From Symsagittifera roscoffensis (Eukaryota > Xenacoelomorpha > Acoela > Convolutidae), in contig NC_087066.1 in assembly GCF_963678635.1 (NCBI RefSeq), positions 54,328,312 to 54,392,311 on the forward strand: a DNA stretch of 64,000 bases. The letters run 5' to 3'. Both the position numbers and the translations under genes were made by a program. Below are positions 33,082 through 42,600 of this stretch, piece by piece; the stretch's first letter is position 1, and each line of letters begins with the position of its first letter. The notes under the pieces are model-generated. The model searched no databases. It was not told the DNA's origin and saw nothing but the letters and a program-made list of their open reading frames with translations.

Positions 33082-34881
33082 TTAGTCGTCGGGGAAAAAA
33101 CCGTGGGGGAAGATGTCGTGAATTAGTTCTGAAGTTGTTAGTAGTTTAGCTAAGATGCGGATGATATTTTTAGTTTGAAGCAGTGGCCAAAGCAATTGAA
33201 GTGCCTTAATAGTGGTTAGTTCTTCAGTGCCTACTGCAAACTCATAAGGTGTGTTTTGGATTAAGTTATATAATTTGTGGTTAAATTTAGTGTTGTGGAT
33301 GAATTCTAAAATTGGGATTTCTATAGGTTGTAGGAATTCGTGCGGGATAAGGAAGGGTCGGGATTCTTCGGCGTTGAAGGTCTTGGTAATGGGACAGAAG
33401 ATGTACATTTGGGTTATGGGGTCATAATTACGAAGAATACCATGGAGGTTAGTGTCTTTAATACAGTATGTGAAATTTAGGAAATACGGTGAAGTGTATT
33501 TTGAATTGATGAATTGGAAACGATGGTGTGGTTGTCTAGAGGGTGTGTGGAGGTCAAAGTGATTTTGGATGAAACGATAGTAACTGTATGTATGTGTTTG
33601 TTTAGTGCGCAACATAATATCGTGTGAGCAGTGTAAATCTCTTTCGTGTGGTGCAAGGAAATGAAAGGTTAGTGAAAATATTTGGAAGCGTTCTTTAAAA
33701 CTTTCGTATGCTTGTGTGTCTGTTACTGCTTCTGAAATAATGTGATCAAACTTGCGGTCGAAGATGTTTAGTGTAAATATATATGGTGTCTTGATGATAA
33801 ATTTCTCGGTGATTTGTGGATTAGCGAAGCGATCGTCGTCTAAGAATTGATCTTGGTTAGCTCTAATGATGTTGTGATCGTAGTATTCTAGTGTATATTC
33901 ATTAGCTCTAGGTGCAGTGTGTATTTTTAGTGATTTTTTATATCCAACGTAGGTAAATTGTCTAGCGGTTAGTGGTGTAGTGAGTTGATATAGCATGTCC
34001 TTGTTTCGTTCTATATCGATGGAAGTGCTGGATAAAGGTAAGCAAAGAGGGTTAGTGAAATGATAGTATGAGGTCCAAGAGAGAGTGGGCATTAAAACGT
34101 ATTCATCTACAAAGTTGCGTGTTTCGTTAGCGTCGTGAGGGGTGTTTAAAGTGTATTGTGGAAACGAGGGTAAGGTGATAGCTAAAAATTCTTTAGTGTT
34201 AGTATGCTGGGGGTGGTTGATGTATTCACGGGCTGTTCCTGGTTTTGCTGGGAAAGGATGGTTGGGGAATTTTCTTTTAAAAGTGCGGTAAGCTCTATTA
34301 GTGTTTAGTGAAGATATAGTGGATGTGGATGATGGTGTTAATGATTCAGTATAATTTGAAGAGGGTGTAGGGGGATTGGATGAATTTGTAGTGGAGGAGA
34401 TTTGGTTTATGGTCGGGGTGTTAAGGTGGTAGGGTTGCTGTTGGAGGGTAATAAAATTATCTAGCTCTGGGGAGATTCGGGGGGTGTCTGGAGAATGAGA
34501 TGATTGGTCAGATTGGTATGAGGAGTAGGTTGGGGTAACTTGGGAAGCATAAGAGGGTGTCGGAGTGATTGGGTCAGGGTTATTGGACAATATGGGTTGA
34601 AAAGGAGGTTGAGAAAAATTAGAAGGGTTATGAAAATTATTGGATGGGGATGGTTCTGAGTCGGCAAATTCATCGGGGGTTTCAATATTCGGGTTATTTA
34701 GCTGTGAGATGGAGTATAAAACTGAAATATGTGAGTTAGTGTCGGAATTCATGCCTGATGTTGCATTGCTAGATGGAAAATCGGGTGGCGGAAAAGCAAA
34801 AAGTGGTATGATTGGGATTGAAGAGGTAAGATTGGTTGGATGGGAATTTGATCGGTGTAGTGATCCAAGTTGGCGGCTCAT
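33082..34881 (-). CDS. Retroelement ORF, 599 aa, function unknown
   Basis: Last gene of the element. Residues 1-200 are Ser/Pro/Thr/Asn-rich and look disordered. Residues about 205-599 look folded, with many aromatic residues, and end FPHGFFPDD. No signal peptide, no membrane segment, no zinc knuckle, no catalytic signature I recognise. Its ATG overlaps the env stop as ATGA, so translation by termination-reinitiation from env is plausible; a separate spliced mRNA is the alternative. The long undamaged frame in an otherwise intact element argues that the protein is made and useful. Confidence 0.85.
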   Translation of the reverse strand: MSRQLGSLHRSNSHPTNLTSSIPIIPLFAFPPPDFPSSNATSGMNSDTNSHISVLYSISQLNNPNIETPDEFADSEPSPSNNFHNPSNFSQPPFQPILSNNPDPITPTPSYASQVTPTYSSYQSDQSSHSPDTPRISPELDNFITLQQQPYHLNTPTINQISSTTNSSNPPTPSSNYTESLTPSSTSTISSLNTNRAYRTFKRKFPNHPFPAKPGTAREYINHPQHTNTKEFLAITLPSFPQYTLNTPHDANETRNFVDEYVLMPTLSWTSYYHFTNPLCLPLSSTSIDIERNKDMLYQLTTPLTARQFTYVGYKKSLKIHTAPRANEYTLEYYDHNIIRANQDQFLDDDRFANPQITEKFIIKTPYIFTLNIFDRKFDHIISEAVTDTQAYESFKERFQIFSLTFHFLAPHERDLHCSHDIMLRTKQTHTYSYYRFIQNHFDLHTPSRQPHHRFQFINSKYTSPYFLNFTYCIKDTNLHGILRNYDPITQMYIFCPITKTFNAEESRPFLIPHEFLQPIEIPILEFIHNTKFNHKLYNLIQNTPYEFAVGTEELTTIKALQLLWPLLQTKNIIRILAKLLTTSELIHDIFPHGFFPDD

Positions 34882-37496
34882 CGTGGGCTAAAAAAATTAT
34901 TATTTTGAGATTGAAAAGCGGTGGTATGGGGCTGTTCAATAATTTGTTCATAAGTATTATCATCTTGTGACTGGTGTGTCATTATATGTTGGACGGGACT
35001 TTGTGATGTATTGAGTCGAAAATTTGGATTATGTGTGATTGCTAAATTTCGAAAATTTCGTGGGACTAGGGATAGTGGATGGTTATTTGGTAGGGGTGGT
35101 AATTGTGGTGCCGTTGGCTGTGTGTCGACATTGTTATGTTCTTCGTCGTATGTATTTTGTCGTGTTGTTATTTTTGTGTTATATTCTTTTATTTGTGCGT
35201 CTAAAAGAATTTTGTTTATAGATGTAGAAAAGATTCCAAAAAATCCTGCAAAGAGTATGCGTGCTACGCTTGCTTGTCTGTTTACTTGTGTGTGTATAGC
35301 ACATGTATTGTAGATTCCTTTTAAGAGTGAGAAAAGAAATCCAATAAAGTTAAACATTGCGTATAAAATAGTCAATTTTTCTAAGATGTAGTAGGGCCAT
35401 CCTAGAAAATCTAGGATCTCATTTTTGAGTGTAACAAAGCTAAAAATGTTAATTGGTGATATATCTTGGGGACGGTATTTTTCGCCGTTTAGATATATAT
35501 AATCTTTAATGTCTTTAAAATATCCGCTATAGTCTTGGGTGTAGATATCGGCAAAACCTGCGGTTTCTGCAAGTTTGCGTAAGTTTTGGTCAATTGATTG
35601 TCTTTGTATTGTGTCCATTTGTGTTAATAATTCCTGGAATTGTTGTGTTCTAATGTGATGTTGAATATCTGATTTTGAGTATATTCCTATTGATTGTAAG
35701 TCTATATTTGGGTTTCGAGCGATAGCGCGAATGCTTTCTGGTGAAAATTTTTTGAGTGATTGCATTAATGTTGGATATGGAGTGAGAAGGTAATATTTAT
35801 TTTCATCAGGGTTTAGTTGTACTACATTGTGGCTATTTTCTGATCCACATGGGACTGCGGTATCCCAGAAATAGGTTCTTCGTGAAAGTGTATCCACGAA
35901 ATGTACTTTATTCTTATAAAAGATAGGGATTCTTTTATAACATCGTTTATCTTCAAAAACGTAGAGTGGTGATACTTTTTTGGTACAAGTATAAAACCAT
36001 AAGATGTTTCCTTCGTAGTCTAAAAAATTTGATCTATTTCCTGATAATAAGTATCCTGCATAGGGTATTTTTAATACTGCTTGTGCAAGTGATTGTAATA
36101 TTTGTGTCCGTTCTAATTCGCATAGTTGGTGTAGTGTTTCTAATTCGGAGAGTGACATTTCTTGAAAAATGCGGCTAATTGTATAGTCTAGTTTCATATC
36201 CAAATGAATATCATAGTGGATATTACCGAAATATGTAGTATTCATTAGTGATAATTCTTGTAAGCGTGTGCTTCTGGTGTCATAAGGTTTTAGATGTCCA
36301 CCAGGTTGTCCGTTGCTTTTTTCAAAATTAACTGGTATATAGGATGTTCCTTCGTTTAGAGGATGACCTGTGGCATATGGGTCGATTTTTACTTTTCCAG
36401 TGGTCATGTCGAATCCTTTTTCGTATTCAACTAATATTTCAGAGTATTGTGTTCTGTGAAGTGGATTCCTGTATTTACATGCAAGTTCTGTTTCTTGATA
36501 TATTTGAAAACGTGTCAATTTATTTTCTATATTGTCTATGTTTCTAAAATTAGAACTTAGTTTTCGTGATGGATGGACTTGTTCATATGGAATTGATTGT
36601 ATAAAATATTTTTCGTGAAATTTTATCATACGAGCGTGTATTTTTGCTACTTGAAATGTTGTACATGTATCTTCGGGGAACCAAACAATTGTTGCTTGTG
36701 TTCTTGTTGTAGGGTCGCAATATCCTTGATCATTTTTACAAGGTAGTCGGATTCCTTGATAGATCATTGTATTATCAGATAAATCTCGTGTGAGTTGTAT
36801 TTTTTCGAGTTGTATTTTCCAATCGAAAAACATTATTTCTTGGTATCCTTTATTTTTCGTGTCTGCTTTGCAGTTTGATGGGTTATTTATACCAATGTGT
36901 GGTATCCAATGTTTATCATGTAGGTCATAGGTTAATCGTCCGTGTGCGCCGTTATACGGGTATTTTTCGTCTAGTTTTATATGTCCTTGGTGTCTTTCAA
37001 GTTGTGATTGGTGTACAGAGTCTGAAAAAACTTGAAAATTAACTAATTTTCTTTGGGAGTTTTTATTTTGTGTGATGTTTAGTCTAAGTAATTCATTTTT
37101 ACAATCGTCGGGATTGAGATGTAAAAGGCGTTCTATATTACTTTGATAGAATGATTCATGGTCAAGTCGGTTTTTGTTGCCGTTTGAGACTTGTGAACAA
37201 TGTACTTTCTTTTCGGAAAATGTCGCTGTGAATTTATAACCTGTAACTGTTGTTGCTCGGGCTTTGGAATAGAGTGTTGCTATTATATCTGTGGTTTCTA
37301 TAGCTTGTGGTTCTGTTTCACATTGTGATACTTGATTTATTGCATATTTGTGTAGTGTTTTTTGTTCATTTTCTTCGCAATCGTAATGTGTTACTAATAA
37401 ATCTTGTGGTCCTGTACGAGGGGAAGGGTTTATGTTTTGATTTGAGGTTACTAGAAAAAGGAGTTGGAGAAAAATTAATAATTTTAGAATATACAT
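34878..37496 (-). CDS. Env-like transmembrane glycoprotein, 872 aa
   Basis: Starts with a clear signal peptide (residues 1-18, ILKLLIFLQLLFLV core). A Cys-containing ectodomain follows with several N-x-S/T sites. A long hydrophobic segment near residue 715 (ILYAMFNFIGFLFSLL) and a second near 755-770 (ILFAGFFGIF) precede a tail of about 100 residues. Motifs include a YDC near the N-terminus, CYKRIPIFYKNKVHFVDTLS in the middle and GIYSKSDI further on. This pattern resembles glycoproteins of chuvirus-type negative-strand RNA viruses and of envelope genes captured by invertebrate LTR elements; that is my inference from motif order. No furin site stands out. Begins inside the end of the ATG-less frame (13-base overlap), ends overlapping the 599-aa ORF. 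Confidence 0.85.
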   Translation of the reverse strand: MYILKLLIFLQLLFLVTSNQNINPSPRTGPQDLLVTHYDCEENEQKTLHKYAINQVSQCETEPQAIETTDIIATLYSKARATTVTGYKFTATFSEKKVHCSQVSNGNKNRLDHESFYQSNIERLLHLNPDDCKNELLRLNITQNKNSQRKLVNFQVFSDSVHQSQLERHQGHIKLDEKYPYNGAHGRLTYDLHDKHWIPHIGINNPSNCKADTKNKGYQEIMFFDWKIQLEKIQLTRDLSDNTMIYQGIRLPCKNDQGYCDPTTRTQATIVWFPEDTCTTFQVAKIHARMIKFHEKYFIQSIPYEQVHPSRKLSSNFRNIDNIENKLTRFQIYQETELACKYRNPLHRTQYSEILVEYEKGFDMTTGKVKIDPYATGHPLNEGTSYIPVNFEKSNGQPGGHLKPYDTRSTRLQELSLMNTTYFGNIHYDIHLDMKLDYTISRIFQEMSLSELETLHQLCELERTQILQSLAQAVLKIPYAGYLLSGNRSNFLDYEGNILWFYTCTKKVSPLYVFEDKRCYKRIPIFYKNKVHFVDTLSRRTYFWDTAVPCGSENSHNVVQLNPDENKYYLLTPYPTLMQSLKKFSPESIRAIARNPNIDLQSIGIYSKSDIQHHIRTQQFQELLTQMDTIQRQSIDQNLRKLAETAGFADIYTQDYSGYFKDIKDYIYLNGEKYRPQDISPINIFSFVTLKNEILDFLGWPYYILEKLTILYAMFNFIGFLFSLLKGIYNTCAIHTQVNRQASVARILFAGFFGIFSTSINKILLDAQIKEYNTKITTRQNTYDEEHNNVDTQPTAPQLPPLPNNHPLSLVPRNFRNLAITHNPNFRLNTSQSPVQHIMTHQSQDDNTYEQIIEQPHTTAFQSQNNNFFSPR

Positions 37497-38620
37497 GTGT
37501 ATGATAATCCTGAGTATGGGTTATAAAATGTAATGTAACCAATTGTGTTTTTAGTGTATCTGTCGTATTTATATATTACTTCAGTAGTTATAAACGGTGG
37601 TGGTAGTGATTGAGCTGTTATGTTAGGTGGATTTAATGGGTAGGGATGTTGGGTAATGTTATTTAACTTAACTGTGATTTCAAACTTTAATTGTAAACTG
37701 TTTTGTTGGAGTATTTGAATATTGTGATCACGGATATCGTTATGAATATCTTGGCGATATTGTAATCTATTAAGTGCCCAGTTATGAAGGCGGTTACTTT
37801 CTTGATGTTGTCCAAATAATGGTGGAGGTGCTGTGAATGTATTCCAGTCTAATCTTAAAGGAATATTTATTGATGATTGTTCTCGATATCTGGCGTCGAG
37901 ATTATTTGGAAAATTTAAGTTAAAGGGTGGTGGTGAAAATTGGCTTATTGATGGTGTTGATGGTAGTGATAATGTTTCTGGTAGTGATGAGGATGTTGTT
38001 GTATCCGTAGAAATATCTATGGGGTCATTGACTAAATTTGGTTCACCTTGTGTAAATGAATGTGTAGTCCAATATGGCAGTCGTGATGTTAGGTTTGGGG
38101 GGTTAAAAGGATTTTCTCGTGCTTGTTCAGATGTTGGTGTTGAACCTAAGTAGTCTGAAGGTAGACTTGAAGTGCTTCGTTGTGAAAAAAGTGTAGGAGT
38201 TTCTGGTGTGATACCAGTGGTGTTTTCTGGAGTGGTTTGTGATGGGGATTGAGGTATATCAAAATGAACTCGGGGAGTTTGAAAATTTCTATTTCGTCGA
38301 GGATGTATAATTTGTCTATTTATTTCTGTTGTGTTTTGGTTTTGACTAAGGTTTCGTATTCTGCTTAGTTCTTGTGGTAGTGTTGGGTAAAGATTGTATG
38401 TTGGTTCACTTAGGGATGCTTGTCGTTGAACTGGTTCTAGTGGTTCAGATAAACGAGCGTGCCGTTCTTCAAAAGTGTATGGATTGTCTTGAAAAGAAAT
38501 TCGTGTAGATGTTTGAGGATTTTGAGTAGTTGAAGGTGGTGTTGGATTATCTTGGGATGATGTCGGTGAAGACTGATTCTGTGACTGTTGGGTAGCAATT
38601 TTTGATGGATTTTTGAATTT
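37484..38620 (-). CDS. Retroelement open frame of 378 codons with no ATG
   Basis: Open from 38620 down to stop TAA at 37486-37484 (1137 bases), with no in-frame ATG. The N-terminal two thirds are Ser/Thr/Pro/Gln-rich (SLPSDYLGSTPTSEQ, ETLSLPSTPSISQF). The last about 120 residues look more ordered (LDWNTFTAPPPLFGQ ... LQLKFEITVKLNN) and end GLSYTCIF. A splice acceptor candidate, TGCTACCCAACAG, lies at its start (exon from 38584), so expression from a spliced mRNA is likely; a non-AUG start is the alternative. Overlaps env by 13 bases in another frame. No family recognised. Confidence 0.7.
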   Translation of the reverse strand, partial: KFKNPSKIATQQSQNQSSPTSSQDNPTPPSTTQNPQTSTRISFQDNPYTFEERHARLSEPLEPVQRQASLSEPTYNLYPTLPQELSRIRNLSQNQNTTEINRQIIHPRRNRNFQTPRVHFDIPQSPSQTTPENTTGITPETPTLFSQRSTSSLPSDYLGSTPTSEQARENPFNPPNLTSRLPYWTTHSFTQGEPNLVNDPIDISTDTTTSSSLPETLSLPSTPSISQFSPPPFNLNFPNNLDARYREQSSINIPLRLDWNTFTAPPPLFGQHQESNRLHNWALNRLQYRQDIHNDIRDHNIQILQQNSLQLKFEITVKLNNITQHPYPLNPPNITAQSLPPPFITTEVIYKYDRYTKNTIGYITFYNPYSGLSYTCIF

Positions 38621-38625
38621 TTACT

Positions 38626-38814
38626 TTAGTGGGAAGGTTTATGTTTATTATAATATTCTTCCAAAAAAATAATTAGAAAAATTGTTGCTAGGGCAAATGT
38701 GATGATTGCTTTCTTTATACATTTACATATTGTCAAAATGAGGGATGATAAAAATGTTATGAAAATTACAAACAATAAAAAAATATCAGTTCTACTGAAA
38801 ATTGTTCGTATCAT
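38626..38814 (-). CDS. Small membrane peptide ORF, 62 aa
   Basis: ATG start, two hydrophobic stretches (IFLLFVIFITFLSSLILTI and AIITFALATIFLIIFL) separated by a short CKCIKKA loop, polar tail. It resembles a viroporin-like or leader peptide by shape only. Its stop lies just before the ATG-less frame opens. A candidate acceptor (ATATATCCACAG) sits about 20 bases upstream of its ATG, which would suit a subgenomic spliced mRNA. Confidence 0.5.
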   Translation of the reverse strand: MIRTIFSRTDIFLLFVIFITFLSSLILTICKCIKKAIITFALATIFLIIFLEEYYNKHKPSH

Positions 38815-39638
38815 TTAGACAAGTTGTGAAAATCGTACCTGTGGATATATTCAAGGGTTTTGGAAAGTTGGAAGAATAGTTCGAGTATAGTGTAGAAAAT
38901 TTAAAAAATGTTACAAAAAATGATTAAGATTATTAGAAAAGATTCAAGTATATCAAAAAGAAATATTATAAAGGTTTCAAGTATTGAAAAAAAATGTTTA
39001 AAATTTATAAGTATTTGAGCAACTGTTTGAGAGAAGAGCATTTAAGAAATGATCTCTTGGTCGAATATTTTTTGCTGTTTGAGGCGATTTTCTAGTGTGG
39101 TCGAATTATTTATTAGTTTTTTGACAAGTGGGTTGAGTTTTGTAAAAATTTGTTGGGGGCAATTTTCATGGTGACTGGGAGGTCGTCTTTTTCTTTATTT
39201 TTGTTTGTCAAATGATCCGGGGTATGGTGAGATTTTTATACTTTAGGCTAATTAAAATCTTCATTTTGTTACTTTAGGCTAATTTAACAAATTTGCTTTG
39301 GGGGTATTCGTGGTCTGAGTTGGGGAAATATTGTTGATCTTTGGGTTATTAGATAAGGGAGGGGTACGGTATTATGGTGATATTTATTTTAGTTGTCAAG
39401 TTGGAGTGGTTTGCTTATTTTTGACCTGGAGGTCGTAAAGTTATAGTTATAGATGTGCCTGGAGTTCTATATGATTCGTCTAATTGGTCTTAGTTTGAGT
39501 TAGAGAAAGTGACGGATTGGATGAATCCAATTGGTCTATTTTGAACTAGAATTATTACGTACTTGTCAGCATGTTATTTTGAAAAATGTAAATGAAAAAT
39601 GTTTCGGAGGTTTCAAGATTGTGAAGCAAATGTTAAAA
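38815..39638 (-). other. Spacer between gag-pol and the 3' genes
   Basis: No open frame of note on the coding strand. ACTTTAGGCTAATT occurs twice (39240, 39273). May carry splicing signals for the downstream mRNA. Confidence 0.5.
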
Positions 39639-42600
39639 TTACTTTTGAAATTCTACTTTCTTTAAAATTTTAGATTGGGGGATGAATATTTTATAGTTTT
39701 TACGTGGTTGATTTCGGAGTCTTGTTGTTTTTCTATTTTCTGATTTGTCGATTTGTTCTTGGGGTATTATTTGTTCGGTCATTTGTCTATTTTTTCTTTG
39801 TTTTGGTGATTCTTTATGGTTTTGTGTATTGTTTTTGGTGGCGGTTGGTTTTGTGTTTTGATTTTCGGTGGGGTTATCATTTTGTTCTGTGTTTTTCAGA
39901 TGTGGTTCGTTTTGAATGATTTTTAATCCTGTGAAAGAATATAATTGAGTTAATTCGCGGAGTGCGTATTCTTTTGGGTAATAAGGTAATAGGTTGTTTC
40001 GATGCTGAACGATTTCTTTTTTGTTTGAGTCGGTAATTTTATATGTGACATCAGTGGGTTTTTCAATTATTTGGTAGGGTCCTTTTCGGAGGGGTTGTAA
40101 TTTTTTAGAAATTCCTTTTTGAGTATTAAAATTAGGTATTAAAACAAATGTTCCAATTTTTAAATCGGAAGCTGGTGTAAAACGTGAATTGATTTGGTCA
40201 TTTATGTTTTGTCTTTGTAATAACTTTTTCGTTATTTTTTGGTAAATTTCATTGTGTTTCTTATCTCTATTTAAAATCCATTCGGTGTGTGTACCGGAGG
40301 CTAGTTTAAGAATTTGTGGGTGATGAAAATGATCTTCATCGTGCGTATGTAATGGGAGGTTATAACAAATTGAGTCTTTATTTGGTTGACAATAACCTTG
40401 TGCGTTTTTATGGGAATTTGCTGTAAACATTATTGGTTTGCGTGGCTTTTGGTTAAAAACCATTTCGTATGGTGACATTCCTAAAGTTGTCGTGATTTGT
40501 GAATTATATGCTAAGGGAAATAATTTTACATCTGCTGACCATTCGGTATATTTTGTATCATTTCCGTTGATGATACATCTAAGATATTCTTGTAGTGAAC
40601 GGTTCATACCTTCGACTAAGCCGTTTGTCCAAGGTGCATGAGATGTACGTGGTTTGTGTTTAATGTTGTATAAATGACATAGTGTTATTATTTCATTATT
40701 TATGAATTCTGTACCATTGTCTGTAACTAAAATTTCTGGTAGTCCGAATTTTGCTATCCAGTGTTCATAAAGTGTTGTATATGCGTAATAAGCATTACAA
40801 TGTGGTACTGGGTTAAGTGCTGCATAATGTGTAAATGCGTCAACAATTACCATAATGTAGGAGTTTCCTTCTGATGAGGGTGAAATTGGTCCTTTAGTAT
40901 CAAATGAGATACGATGATTAAAGTACAAACTTTGTCCTTTAAAATCTTGTTTTTGTGCTATTTGTTTTTGATTTGGGTAAGGTTTATTTAGTTGACATAC
41001 TATACAGTCATTGCATAGTACTTTTATCCAGATTGGTGCATTTGGGAAGTAAAAATTTTGTATAAAATTTGAATATGTTTTTTCTGATCCAGAGTGTCCT
41101 TTAATATTTTGTGTGTGTGAAATATTAAAAGCTATAAGAATCATACTTATAGGGAGACATGGAACTGTAGATTCATTCATGTTATACTCTAAAAGGTCTG
41201 TGTTTTCGTTAATTGTTGTGTTGTTAAATTTGCGAAAGTATCGGAGGAGTGTTTTGTTTCCTAGAATGGTTGAATCTGCTTTGATAGGTTTAGTTTTATA
41301 TTTGTGCCATGATTTCAGTTGTCTAATTACTGGGTCAAGGTTTTGATATTGTTTCAGTGTTGAAATTGTAATTGTTTCTGTTGGGGGGAGAAAAATGTTT
41401 TCGATTTCTAATTTAGATAAGGGTATTGTATCAAGTGGGTCATGGAGGTCAAAAACTTGATTTATTGTGTATTTTGAATCATTTGTTTGTGGTCCTGATA
41501 AATTTATTTTATCAGTTAAATCTTCTTTTTCAATTAGTGGAAAATGGTCTTTTTTAGGTAGGTGTTGTTTTGTTCGTTTTTGTTGGGTGTTATTTTTTAT
41601 CCATTGAGAATATGGGATTGGTTTGAAGGTTGATGTTCCAAGTAAATCAACTTCATAATGATTATTTTGACAATCTAAATAAAGTGGGAAATGTTGTAAA
41701 TTATTTATTTGTGATTGTTCAATATCAGTTTTTACTGCATATTTGCATTCTAATCGAGGTGATGTTTCGTTTTCTGCAAGGTAGAATTTTATATTTTTGG
41801 GTATTTCAACTGTTGTTTTTCGTGTAAGTAATTCAGGTGGTGTATTTCGACTTAAGGTGTCTGGTAATGCAAGATTTTTTCCTGCAGTCCAAACTATATG
41901 TAAGTTTGGAAATTTCATTAGAATTAGTTGAAATCTGTAAACTCGGTGGTTTGGGTTAGATTTCTGTGTGAAAAGAAAAATGATTGGTTTGTGGTCTGTG
42001 AATAAAACTGTGGGATGTTTTGATCCAAGTATCAGAAATTCATATTCTGTCAGTGTATATATTATGGCTGTACATTCTCTCATTAGAGTTGAGAGTCGTA
42101 GCTCTGCTTGAGTGAATAATCGGGAATTTGCTGATATCAGGTTCATTTTATTTGTACCATTATGTGATTGTAATAGTGCTGCGCCGATGCCAAAGTTCGA
42201 AGCATCGCACATTGCATAAAATGGTTGATCAGGGTCTGGGATTGTATTTGAAATTTGTTCGGTTAAAAGTTTCTTTATTTCTTCGAATCGTGCTTGATGT
42301 TCTGTATTCCATTCAAAATTATTTTGTTGTCTAAGGATATTGTAAAATGGTCGTAGATATAATTGCATTTTATAAACATATTTACTTAAAAAGTTTAACA
42401 TTCCAAGGAATTCTTGGATTTTCTTTTTATTTGTTGGTGGTTGAAGTTTTTGAATAGCGTCAATGCGTGATTTCAGTGGAGTTATTGTTTTTCTTTCTAT
42501 GTTATGTCCTAAGAATTTAACTCTTGTCAAAAAGAAGTGTGATTTATCGGGGGCGGCCTTCAGATTTTCGTTCTGAAGTATTTGATGATATTTTTCTAAA

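Noticed and set aside
33082..37496. env and the 599-aa ORF as one protein split by a frameshift
   Set aside because: The 599-aa ORF has its own ATG exactly at the overlap, and the env tail reads as a natural cytoplasmic end; two genes fit better.
38620..38814. 62-aa ORF and ATG-less frame joined by programmed frameshift
   Set aside because: The 62-aa frame stops before the other opens (no overlap), so a slip cannot connect them; splicing or a non-AUG start is needed.
39639..40100. Chromodomain at the integrase C-terminus
   Set aside because: After the GPY/F module the tail is Asn/Lys/Gln-rich without the aromatic cage pattern of chromodomains.
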